Shown here: one piece after another, positions 10,807-20,788 of the stretch | Position numbering within the stretch: position 1 is the stretch's first letter | Layout of the letters: each line of letters begins with the position of its first letter | Assembly: GCA_016110215.1 (NCBI GenBank) | Contig: JADWQD010000004.1 | Location: 2,356,001 to 2,420,000, forward strand | Source: Capronia americana | Lineage: Eukaryota; Ascomycota; Eurotiomycetes; Chaetothyriales; Herpotrichiellaceae | Length of the DNA stretch: 64,000 nucleotides | Direction: 5' to 3' | Notes under the pieces: model-generated | What the model was told of the DNA's origin: nothing | The model's input: only the letters and a program-made list of their open reading frames with translations | The model's database searches: none | Made by a program: the position numbers and the translations under genes

Positions 10807-12200
10807 TCAACCTAGAGTCTGAGAATGGGCATGTCTGAACGAATCTCCCGCATAACGGAAGCCAATGTTTCTTGCCTCTAATTCCTCCTCAATGTCCATG
10901 AGCCGGTTGTATTTGGCGACGCGCTCGCCTCGGCAGGGTGCACCGGCCTTCAAATGGCCGCACCCAATTGCGACAGTAAGATCAGCGATAAAGTCGTCCG
11001 TGGTCTCCCCAGAGCGGTGGGAGACAAAGACTGACCAGCCAAGCTCGTATGCCCGTTCTGCCGCTGCAATAGCTTCGCTTACTGTTCCAATCTGGTTCAC
11101 CTTCAAGAGCAGAGAGTCACATGCGTCATCCTTTGCGGCCATCTCTATCCGTACGATGTTGGTCGCCAGGAGATCGTCGCCCACTAACTCGACATTGGCG
11201 AGTTTGGAAACCACGTGAAAAGCCTTCCATGAATCCCAGTCATCTTGTGCAAAGGGATCTTCCAACAAAACAATCGGATATCTGTCGACCAAAGCGCGGT
11301 ATAAATCTGTCAGTTCTGTATTGGAGAGTCTCTTCGGGTTGTGGGACTTGTAGCCTAAATCGTAGTGGCCGTCTCGAAAGAATTCCGACGAGGCTGGATC
11401 AATGCCTATCTTGAACTGTCCCTCATATCCTGCGGCGCTGATGGCAGCCATTATAAGATCCAAGGCTTCGTTAGGTTGAGTTATGGGCGGCGCAAAACCG
11501 CCCTCGTCACCAATACCAATGGCTGCTTTGCCAAAGTTTTGGGTAATGATTGTTCTCAACGCCTGATACACCTCAGCCGCCCATTGAATAGCCTGGGTGA
11601 TGGAGGCAGCCTCTGTCGGTGCAATCATGAATTCCTGAAATGCCATGGTATTGCCCGAGTGAACACCTCCATTGAGCACGTTGAAGAAAGGCACCGGCAT
11701 GACATACTCCTGTCGGCGTGATCGAAGCTCACTCGCGAGAAACTCGTACAATGGGATTTTCTGGCCCTCGGTCGTCAGCACTTAATTCAAAGTTGGTTGA
11801 GATGTCGGTGGCTCACCTTCGCGGCTGCGCATGCACGAGCGCAAGCCATACTGACACCAAGAATGGCATTTGCACCCAAGTCGCTTTTGTCCGAAGTGCC
11901 GTCTAGCCGGATCACGAAATAGTCGATCTCTTTCAATCCCAGTTCCAGGTCAAACTGCCTGCCCATGACCGCAGGACCAATGATTTCTTGCACATTTCGT
12001 ACTGCCTGCTGAACTCCATTTCCTCCGTATGCCTCGCCCCCGTCCCGTATCTCAATTGCTTCATAGTCACCCTTGGATGCGCCCGACGGCACAATCGCGC
12101 GGAATTTGCCATCCTTGGTTTCCACTTCGACTTGCACGGTGGGCTTGCCGCGCGAGTCTAAACGCTGAGACGCATTTACCGCGGTTAAAGTGGTTGGCAT
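10807..12200 (-). CDS. Enolase paralogue (2-phosphoglycerate dehydratase)
   Basis: Two exons, complement(11817..12200, 10807..11766), give 447 aa. The acceptor ACCGAG before GGCCAG restores the [10 protein letters not shown] junction typical of enolase. The family converts 2-phosphoglycerate to phosphoenolpyruvate in the cytosol. Expected catalytic and metal ligands are all visible: the loop SGAS, His in GGVHSG, Glu in AFQEFMI, Glu in IGDEGGFAP, the Mg ligands in [22 protein letters not shown] and VGDDL, Lys in [16 protein letters not shown], and Lys in [11 protein letters not shown]. The protein looks divergent from the usual housekeeping enolase, so it is probably a secondary copy. A GTGAGT at about 12245 with an AG near 12211 suggests a 5'-UTR intron. 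Its 3' neighbours, the pyrophosphatase and phosphatase, are degenerate. Confidence 0.9.
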
Positions 12201-13297
12201 GATTGATATGAATCTAAGTGCGAGACCGCGCAGTTGCCCAATACTCACATCATGAGGCTGCTATTCAATTTCAATGATTTGAACAAGCCACCAAGCCCTC
12301 TGTGACGTAAGTCCTGGTTACAATTTTGGGTTCGATCTCATGATCGAGGAGGATGAAGGTCTCTCCACCGCGAAGCCGGCTATGCCGGGGCGGGCGGCTT
12401 GACCGGCCTACTGATACCTCGTACCACTATCACTCGTAGAAGCGGCCCGGTGTAACGATCGACATCTCGATTCTCATATGCCACAAGGGCTCATTGATAT
12501 CCTCGAGCACTAGTTTATCGTAAAGTCGCTCTTGCAGTACACAAACTACGTGTATTTTATTCACACCCAGAGAGCAATGATATCCTGATTGTTCATTATC
12601 TACCATCTCACTGAATCAATTGGGTTTTATATATCCGCTCGGTTCAGGAAGGGACTATAATGCTGCATCCAAGAACTGTGCCGACCCTGCCAATATAAGA
12701 AGTGTCAGTTTGGATCACCAGTCATCAACAGACAATGGCATTATTGAAACTTTTCGGGGATGACGCTGCGAGAGGATCTCGGCGTCCTTGAATTTTGAAG
12801 GAGAGATTCACACATTACCGGCTCCGAGACCTCGTAGGGCATGGTTTGAAACACTAGGTTAAAGGACTCTTGTCTGGGTCCAATGGCGTCAAGTGTGGTG
12901 GCATCGTAGCGTCAAAGGGGTTGCTAGATAGATCAGTATTTGTCATATCGTCCATTCCGTTCTCGACCACGAGCATAGATTCGAGCGCAAGGCGATCTAC
13001 TGATCTTCCTAAGAGGCACAAGAAATAGTCAGTCAGGGCAGTTTCTTAGCTAGGTGGGGACTGTATCACACCACGCCAGACAAAGTTGGGCGGTCGTGCA
13101 TGTTGCACGTGGGAGGTTTGAAAACTAACCCTGAGAGATGGTGTTGAACAAACAGAATGAGCAGTTTGAGGGTCAACCACTGGTGCAATTGTGCATTATG
13201 AGAGGGTGCTGGTAAGAGGTATATATAGGCATTTTGCCACTATAATCGGCCTGAAACAGGCCCCCCGAATAGTCCCGAATAACGTCTCGTACTTGTT
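12201..13297. other. Intergenic region upstream of enolase
   Basis: It contains the presumed enolase promoter and 5' leader. No coding signal is recognised between the leader and the end of the regulator relic, although the true 3' end of that relic is uncertain. Confidence 0.4.
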
Positions 13298-15120
13298 TCA
13301 ACAGATGGTCCTTGTTTTCTTGAGTCGTTGCATCATATCGCTTGCCAACTTGGCTGCATTTAAATTTGAGCCAAGGGCCTCGAATACCTTCAGGCAAACT
13401 TCGGCGTCTTCATCCACAGCTAGCCAGTCTATGTCTGTGAAGACATCCTTGTCGAAATCCAGATCCACGCAGATGCTGGCGACGAGAAGGATTGAACTAG
13501 CACAGATAAGGCATGATATCATCTGCCACCAGGGAAAGCCATAAACGGGTGTGTTGCGCCGCCACGACGCATTTTCGTTTGGACCTTGAAATGCGACCGC
13601 TTTCCGTTTGGGAAAAAACCATAGGATTAGAGGATGACCCCAAAGATCCGGCGGGTGACAGCAGAGGTCGGTGAATCAGTGCTTGAAGGTTGTAGAATTT
13701 GACGGCCAACATATTCCGCTGGGTGCTATGTTAATGAAGAATAGAGATTTTGACATGCCACCGAGCGGAGACGTACCTGTCTTTTGTAGATGATCGAGCT
13801 TTTGAAAGTATGCGAGAGATCGAATCTGAGGTTCCGACGCAAGTTCGACCGCCATCGCAACAATTCGAGATCCAGACGGTCGATGCTCGATAAAATCAGA
13901 CCCACATCCTCAGCTTTTCTTGGTCCGTACAGACTGCTGAAAACGCGACCAATTATCTCGGAGAACCGTATCATTGCGATAAAATAGTCTCCCACCCAGT
14001 CTTCGCAGTGGATATCATGCTGACGGTCCGGGTCCTCTAAGTCGGCGTCCGACTGTCGGGACGGGAGGCAAACATTGAAATCTCCGTCGCCAAGGGCCGG
14101 TGGACGTCCCAACTGCAAGGCTAGAAGGCGGTCAAGCACAAAAAGGGAGTACCAAACTCGACGACACATTTCTTGAGGCGCCAGAGCATCTTCACAGCCT
14201 GCACGATGATCCTCCTCGACGTGGAGACCGATACTCTGAGCGATCCGCACCGCCAACCCCAGGGTTGTCCAACAGCGATTAGTCTGACAAGTGGCCAGCA
14301 GATAAAAGCATTGAGCAAGTAGAGCACACACATGGTCATTCGTATGTTTCGAGGCATAATTCTGTGCAATAGCAATCGCATGATCGAAATAGCGTTCATG
14401 CCGGTAAGACATTCGTGAATTGGAAGCTCTTTCGTCGTCAAATTCGGCGATCCCCTCGTAGCAGGAACCGATCGCGAAAATCGTTACTGATGCGGGTTAG
14501 TGACACGGGATCATAAGCCTTTGCAAGGCTCGAAGAGAGATGCAGGGCCATCTTCATGAATGCACTTACATAGTAGAGTCAGCCATGGGCCACGAAAACC
14601 CTCCAACGAGTCGGACTGCCAGAATGACTCGTATGTTTTCCTGAAACCCGGCTCCGAGATGAAGGGGTAAGTAATGTGGATTGTCGAGAAGTAGATGTCG
14701 ACAAAATTGTCCGTAGTGGTCCTGTGTGGCAGGAACCCTTGACTCTGGTCCATCACCTGCCGTCGAGTTCCTTCTTGTTCGACTCGAGCGCCGGAAACTC
14801 CTTCTTCCTGCAGCCCCAACTCGGACTGTAAGCAAAAGGTAGATTCTATAGCGTGGAAAAACCGAATATCACTCGCCTCGCCCAGGTAACGCTGGACAGT
14901 GGTCGAAGGGCAAGCATCGGTCACCGGTGTTCTCTGGAGATTTTGGAACGCTTGTCCCGCCATTTCCAATATCGTCTGCCACATACTTGGGCAGCTGAAT
15001 CGATGCAAGCCGTAAGTCGATAATTTTGCAATCGGTTTGGGACAGGTTTTTGCGCAGGCCTCGAATCACGTCGTCGTATACTGCGATTGCTTCTCTTAAT
15101 TTTCGACCCTCGGTATCCAC
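13298..15120 (-). pseudogene. Zn2Cys6-type regulator lacking its zinc cluster, frameshifted
   Basis: The C-terminal two thirds is a typical fungal-specific transcription-factor domain: GEASDIRFF, a segment with FVDIYFSTIHITYPFISE, GFRGPWLTLL, then after an intron HERYFDHAIAIAQ, LLATCQTNRCWTTLGLAVRIAQSIGLH, CRRVWYSLFVLDRLLALQLGRPPAL and RNMLAVKFYNLQALIHRP. Near 13540-13560 the frame must change to reach VYGFPWWQMISCLICASSIL, the next conserved block. Upstream, a coiled linker (LREAIAVYDDVIRGL) is present, but no Cys-rich binuclear cluster precedes it; the sequence instead runs into the end of a J-domain gene. Both defects argue for a non-functional relic. A tiny intron or a sequence error could explain the frame change, but not the missing DNA-binding domain. 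Confidence 0.65.
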
Positions 15121-16273
15121 GGTAAACCAGAGGTTAGCACGATTGCCTTCCGAAACACCCCTCCGGCAACCGCCCTTGTTCCAGTGACACGTATATCACC
15201 AGCGTGGCGGCAGTTTGATGTGCGAGCCTGGCGAGTGCTTCCACCGGTGAAATCGAAATCGAAATGTGTATGTTGTTCCCGGCGACTTCTAGTTTCCTCT
15301 TGCTGTTGTCGATTCTGCTCTGCTGCTCGCTTCGCCGCCTGTTGTTTTCTCATCGTCTCCGCGGCTTCCCGCTGCTCCTGCTGTTGTCTCCAAATCTTTG
15401 CCATTCTCTCTCTCTCCACCCTCTGCCTCTCTTGCCTCTCCCGATTTTCCCTGGCCCGCATCTCGGCCTGAATCGCTCGTAACTTCCTGTCATCGCTCAG
15501 ATCCGCAGCATCGACATCCTCCTTCGCCTTTCCTAACCGATCTTCCTCTGTCTTCAACTCCGCCTTCTTCGACTCTAGTCGTCGCTCCTTCATATCCTTC
15601 TCAATTCTTCTCTCCTGCCTCTCTCTATCCTTGCGTGCTTTCTCCTCCTCACTCTCGCTCGCCTTCTTGTATATTGGTGATAACAACCATGTTGCCCAAC
15701 TATTCTTCTGTGCCTCTGCCGCCGCCTCAGCAGCTAGAATGCTGTTCAGATCTTCGATATCCTGCTCCAGTCGCCGAAGGACTCTCTGCAGCTCGAAGAT
15801 CGACGAATCAAAGGCATTCTTCTTGGTCTGCCATCGTGCACTACGTTCTTGCTTCGACTTTAGGATCGCGGCGATGTGCGCTGCGTCGCTGAGTCCTGCT
15901 GATTGCGGCGTCGAAGTAGGAGACGAATGTGGTGTTTGTGCGTTTTGAGGAGAGGACCATCCTCGACTTAACGAGGGATAGATGAGATCGTAGTCTCGGC
16001 TTTTGCTTTCGTCACTCAACGTCTCGTAGGCTTGTCCTAGCTTTTAATATTTGATTTCAGCACTAATTTTATGGTGATCGGCAAGATCATCGGCTTAGCC
16101 CCAAAAGGATAACATACTAGTTGAAAAGTTTCAGTAGCGTCGTGCTTGCGGTTTCGGTCCGGATGAAGCTTTAGCGCTAGCCGTCTATAAGCACCAATGA
16201 TGACCTGGAGCGGAGCAGTTTGCTCCACTTCAAGAATCATGTAATAATCTTCAGTAATCGGTGACGGCGCCAT
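15096..16273 (-). CDS. J-domain (DnaJ/HSP40-type) protein, probably 3'-truncated
   Basis: Two exons, complement(16118..16273, 15096..16040), give 366 aa. Exon 1 encodes a J domain beginning YYMILEVE, with ALKLHPDRN carrying the HPD tripeptide that stimulates Hsp70 ATPase, then FQLLGQAYETLSDESKSRDYD across the splice. A long charged coiled coil rich in Arg, Glu and Gln follows (about residues 130-320). Family members of this build that I know end in a Cys-rich module. Here one Cys-x-His (SNCRHAG) appears and is followed by unrelated sequence running into the neighbouring regulator relic. I infer that the last part was lost at a rearrangement. J-domain assignment is firm; truncation is moderately supported. 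Confidence 0.7.
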
Positions 16274-17389
16274 GCTTCTGCAAATAGTTTCTTGCTGGCT
16301 TCTATCGTTACGAGCAACACTGATAGCAATGATGAAGGACCTGGAAATGGCATAGAAAGTGGTTTCAAGGCTCGTACGGAGTAGAGATGGTGGGGTTTCA
16401 ACGGAGGCAGATGTGCGGGGTAGTTCTTGGCGCGAATCTATCGAAATCTAGAGGCCTGTGTAGACATCCATAACACCAGAAGATTTACTGGTCAGATGCA
16501 GCGCTTTAGGCCTTTTCACTATGAGGCAAGTGTGATCCATAGTAGTGGAGCACCACCAGTCAGATTTTTTTTTTGCATGTCAACACAGCAATACCGCTAC
16601 GCAGTGCTTCACCAGGAAGGCAACCCAAGCTCTGTCATCAGTATCACTGTCAGTGGTTCAGCAAGCTTTCCAACCAACCTTTGGGATATGGAAATCAGGC
16701 CGCCGTCATCGGCGTGGACGGTAGATTGGATGATCGTTGGTGATCAAGTCCACCAAGTCCACCCTAGACGAGATCAGCACCCAAATCCAAAATGGATTGG
16801 ACCCAAACATAGTTAGACCTGTGAGAGTCCTGGGGCCGAAGGCATATGTTTAAAAGCTCTAACGCCTGCCGTACACTTTCCTTCTCGAATCCCCTTCGGC
16901 TCATGATTCACTCATAGCTACCCTTTGACCAGTTTTGGTTCCTGCTCCACAAGATGCAATGCCGCTGGAAACGCAGTTGACGTGGCGCAGAAGGATTTAC
17001 TGACGAACAGCCGATGGGGAGTCGGCATCCACAATCCTCTGAGAGCTCTTGTGACGCTCAGGAGGCGAAAGAGTCATTCCATTACTCGGGACCAAGCGGA
17101 AGCGGCCGCTATATACTCACTCTGCCCCATCTCCATTCTGTCGTGTGTCCGACTTGTGGAAACCTCTCCAGCATGACTTCAAGGTTCAACTTTTTCTGCT
17201 CGCCGCAGATAAAAGCATGTGATGGAAGGTCAGGAGGGAAGCAGACACTAGACACTCCCGGCCATCCGTCTAATAATACAGACGTCAACACCCCTCTCAC
17301 ACGGCTCGTGGGCCCCCGGGTGAACACAGTGCTGCATCACCCTATTCCCAAAGGAGGGCGAGATGGCCGTGAACCTACCACAACTCGGC
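16274..17389. other. Gene-poor stretch
   Basis: It lies between the J-domain start and a transporter relic. Short frames on both strands lack recognisable motifs. Some may be eroded parts of the transporter, but I cannot align them by eye. Confidence 0.4.
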
Positions 17390-17897
17390 ACTTCGCAGAC
17401 TCCAGCGCATTGTGGCAGACGGCTCCCGCTCCTGATCTGTTATTCCGCGATGGCAAGCTTCATGTTGATCTTCTCGACCGTCAGCACCGGCACAACCCCG
17501 TTGCGAAAACGTGATGGTTGTATTCCTGTGGCTCTATGCGTTTGCGTTTGCAGCCTTCATTGGAACCAATTTGTAGCTGGCTTCGACCGAAATGCACATT
17601 GTTCGGCTCCGGACCTATGGCCAGGCTAATACACGGTGGTTTTCAACATTTTTTCCTTTGGAGCCACTTTTTGGACACCGTATATGTGACATCGGGGCTA
17701 GTGTCGGGTAATTCTATGTCGGAGGCACTTTGGTCATGATCGTGCTCATTTTCTTGTTCGTCCCGGAGACGGCGAGGTTGACTTTGGAACAGATCAATGA
17801 CTGTTTTGCATCCGGTCGCCTAGCTTGGAAGACTTCCCTGGCCAAGAACAAGCTAATCGTCTACGCAAGCGCGCGGGAGGAGGTCGAAAATAAGTGA
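17390..17897 (+). pseudogene. MFS sugar-transporter relic (C-terminal part)
   Basis: Fragments of a hexose/sugar porter C-terminal half appear in two frames. The first reads GRRLPLLICYSAMASFMLIFSTVS-like sequence near 17420-17495. A frame change leads to MVVFLWLYAFAFAAFIGTNL followed by TAG, then YGQANT..., and finally FYVGGTLVMIVLIFLFVPET, LTLEQIND and GRLAWKTSLAKNK before the stop near 17897. PET-x-x-L-TLEQIND and the R-AWK-S tail are characteristic of fungal sugar porters. The N-terminal half is missing or unrecognisable, and several stops and shifts are visible. This is a clear relic without evident function. Confidence 0.7.
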
Positions 17898-18990
17898 GGG
17901 AAACACTGAAATCAGAGGCTCAACCACTTCAGAAGGCCGTTTGTTAGTGAAAAGGTACAAAAGAAGGAATGTCTCAGTCAAGCCTGGGGTACCAAGAGAA
18001 TCTGACACTGACACTCGGTCTGTACCGACCAAGAAATCACTGATGACTGACTGGTTGATTAGTGGTGGCGTTTACGTCGCTGAGGCATAGTGTCTGCTGG
18101 TAATGGGAGGGATATAATATTGTTGTTCAAACTGTCATGTGAAACATGTGCTGAACCAACAGTGGTAATCAAATGCAGTTGTTTGTTCATACAGTAATAA
18201 TAGGTGGGTGAGCCACTTGTGACTGGGAAGGTTGTCCGGGGACCTGTAATGACACTGGTAAGCCGTATACGCGATTTGGAATGCAGTTGTAATTACTCGT
18301 TACTACAGTCCCTGAGGTAGGTAACTATTTAATCACGTCTCACCGGGCCCTTCTGAATCCAGTATGTCCTCCGAACCCAGTCACACTTACACAGTGCGAC
18401 AGTCTTTCCCAGTCTGTGCAAATTCACATTGCTGTGTAGGGTGACATGCTCGGTCTCACATCAGTGGACAGCGCCATGTCTATAATAAGCGGAAAGAAAG
18501 CTGGCGATCTCCGATCCTCGCCCGCTCGGTGGAAGGCTAAAAAAAATTCTGTCAACTAGCTGGGCCGCGATACGAGTGGGAGGTAATATGGTCTGATCCT
18601 GACACAGCTCCCAACAGCTTTCCGTCCGGGAGTACCTTGAGAGCGATGTCGGAGAGTGACTTGACAGTGTCTCCCAGGTTGGAAGGACGTCGGCACGAAT
18701 TCTGTCGCACTCCTCTCATTGTGATTCTGGTTGTTGGTTCCGGCGTCTAATTACACTATTCAGGACTCGGGAGACACCGATTTTCATACTTTCCATTTGG
18801 AATATCAAGCTGAAACTTGTAAGGCGGGCTATTTGAGCTGCAAAGTTCAACCACCGACTCGAATCCCGGGTTCCAATCTGTCATCTGTCATACACAAGAA
18901 GTGATCCTCTCAATATCACAAGTCATAGCGTCTCCCTGTGTCGGAGGAATAGCGCAATTATCGCAGATCAAATGACTTTCTTTCCTCGTT
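17898..18990. other. Intergenic region, no gene seen
   Basis: AT-balanced sequence between the transporter relic and the 3' end of the iron permease gene. I recognise no coding signal. Confidence 0.5.
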
Positions 18991-20112
18991 CTACTTTGCG
19001 GACACAGGTCTCTGCAGACCGTGCGTGAAGGCATGGCTATCGACCTGGGCGATGATGTCTCCAGCTTGTTGCCTTTGGGGGTTGAGTTTGCGGGTAGCAT
19101 AGCTACGGAATCCGGGGATCTTGGAGAGGAATCTGAGGAAGGGCTTCTGGAGCGGCAGCGTGCCGGTGCGTTCCTCGTACAGCATGCACGTGACGGCGAA
19201 CATGATGAAGATCCAGTACACGTTGTATGAGATGACGGAGCCGTACGTCGCCGTGTTTTGCCAGCCGAGGAGCGCGTTGAACACGTCCCAGCCGTTGTCG
19301 CGTTCCGGATTGCAGCAGTTGACGTGCCAGACGGTCTGGTCGATGTTATACGAGCCCGGGCCGTCACCCGATTCGGCAACGTCGCCGCCAACCTGTTGTG
19401 CGAAGTGGTGGAACTGCAAGCTCCAGACGGATTTGGAGAACATCCCAGCGGCGATGAGGTAGAGCACGCAGGTGGAGGCAATCAAGAAGTACTGGATGGT
19501 CATGTAGTTGCCGCCGCGGTAGATGAGGTAGCCGACGAGAAGACCGGCGAGGATCCCCGTGATGACGGGAATGGGGAAGGCGGTCGCAGGCAGACCGAGC
19601 GAGACGCCACCGACGAAGACCACAGCCTCAAGGCCCTCACGGAGGGTGGTGATGAAGGGGAGGAGGAACATGGCGTATCTCCGGCTCCATTCTCCCACCT
19701 TTGAGGCTGTGTCGTGGTGTTTGGTCTTGGCCACGAGTGCTTCTGCAATCTTGACCCTCCATTTTTCCTTGGTCTTGTTGATGCGCAGGATGGCCAGGCC
19801 CATGATGGTGATGATGATGGACGCGATGAGGTAGAAGATGCCTTCCCACAGATCCTCGGACTCGGCCCAGATGTCATGGCCCAGGCCGTAGAAGACGCCG
19901 ATGAAGGCGCCCCCAATGATCATCGCTATGAGAATGCCCGTCAACGAGCCTGCCCATACCTGCCGTCTCAGCCGTTTATAGATGGCCGGGTCCTGAGACG
20001 ACTGACCCAGGGACTGCTTCAAGAAGGAGAGCAGCACCGAGACAATGATGACGGCTTCGAGACATTCTCGGAAGACAATGAAGAAGACCTGCACTCCAAA
20101 GACGTTGGTCAT
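18991..20112 (-). CDS. FTR1: High-affinity iron permease Ftr1
   Basis: Single exon, 373 aa from the ATG at 20112. The protein has seven or so TM helices and imports Fe3+ produced by the partner ferroxidase at the plasma membrane. Two R-E-x-L-E iron-binding motifs are present: FRECLEAVII in TM1 and TLREGLEAVVF in the fourth helix. Other family marks are WAGSLTGILIAMIIGGAFI, the EGIFYLIASIIITIMGLAI helix and a Gly-rich SLGLPATAFPIPV turn. The C-terminus is cytosolic and basic. It is transcribed divergently from the multicopper oxidase FET3, a standard fungal arrangement that lets both be controlled together. An exact ATCAGATAA site lies about 20 bases upstream of the start codon. Confidence 0.95.
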   Translation of the reverse strand: MTNVFGVQVFFIVFRECLEAVIIVSVLLSFLKQSLGQSSQDPAIYKRLRRQVWAGSLTGILIAMIIGGAFIGVFYGLGHDIWAESEDLWEGIFYLIASIIITIMGLAILRINKTKEKWRVKIAEALVAKTKHHDTASKVGEWSRRYAMFLLPFITTLREGLEAVVFVGGVSLGLPATAFPIPVITGILAGLLVGYLIYRGGNYMTIQYFLIASTCVLYLIAAGMFSKSVWSLQFHHFAQQVGGDVAESGDGPGSYNIDQTVWHVNCCNPERDNGWDVFNALLGWQNTATYGSVISYNVYWIFIMFAVTCMLYEERTGTLPLQKPFLRFLSKIPGFRSYATRKLNPQRQQAGDIIAQVDSHAFTHGLQRPVSAK

Positions 20113-20130
20113 GGTGGGCGAGACGAGATG

Positions 20131-20139
20131 ATCAGATAA
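20131..20139 (+). promoter_or_regulatory. SreA-type GATA site (ATCAGATAA), FTR1-proximal
   Basis: Exact match to the ATCWGATAA consensus, about 20 bases upstream of the FTR1 ATG. It is part of a GATCAGATAAGATC stretch. Confidence 0.65.
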
Positions 20140-20423
20140 GATCGACGGAGGGAGGGAGGGAGAAATGGATTGCCAGCCGACCAGGAAAAGTCTTATGTAT
20201 CTGCAGCCAAGCAAAGCTGTCGGGTCGGCAAGGAGGGCAAAGCTTGAGGGGGCTTGGGAAAGCTTCGGACAAATGCCTTGGGCTCAAGCTCGCACCCAGA
20301 GAGTGGGGGTTTTCGCGAAGAGTTTACAATTGATTGCGCGAAAAGATAAGATAATCTGATGAGGATTGCAGCGTAGTGGAGGCTCAGGGCGGCGGGCATT
20401 GGTGGACAGTCGCCTGGAGCGCC

Positions 20424-20432
20424 ATCAGATAA
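20424..20432 (+). promoter_or_regulatory. SreA-type GATA site (ATCAGATAA), FET3-proximal
   Basis: Second exact ATCWGATAA match, about 360 bases upstream of the FET3 start codon and in the same orientation as the first. Confidence 0.65.
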
Positions 20433-20788
20433 CTTTGTTGATCAATCTAATCAGCGCCCACATGCCCGTGATTGGATCCAACAGCTGCTGCGTGTGAGAA
20501 AACTTTCCGCCAGCACGCCGCTCAATCCACCGCTCGATCACGCCGTCCACACAACGCAGAGAATGGCCCTCCCTGCGCTCTCAAGCGGACCCTTGCCGGC
20601 ATCGGACCATGTGCGTCCAGGCCAGCTCGGTCGGCCGCTCGCACGTAGAAAAACACCCTCGATCCCCAGCGACGCGCTTCGTCGACGACCTTGTCTGAAG
20701 CCTCAGAAAGCTTTTGCTAAGCTTTCGCAGGTTTTGCTAAGCTTTCCAAGAACAGCGCAGCGGAGTCTGCGTCGTCGTGTGCAACGCC

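Larger units (their letters stand above)
20113..20788. promoter_or_regulatory. Shared divergent FTR1/FET3 promoter
   Basis: A 676-base spacer between the two start codons. It holds two exact ATCAGATAA elements (20131-20139 and 20424-20432), plus a near match in GATAAGATAATCTGAT (20345-20360). ATCWGATAA is the established site for SreA-type GATA repressors that silence reductive iron uptake when iron is replete. A purine-rich GGAGGGAGGGAG run lies at about 20150. Iron-repressed co-expression of both genes is inferred. Confidence 0.7.

Noticed and set aside
15184..15948. Cys/Ser-rich plus-strand frames opposite the J-domain gene
   Set aside because: They are the complement of the charged coiled-coil coding sequence.
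19021..20139. Long open frames opposite FTR1
   Set aside because: GC-rich antisense frames of a single-exon gene, without family resemblance.
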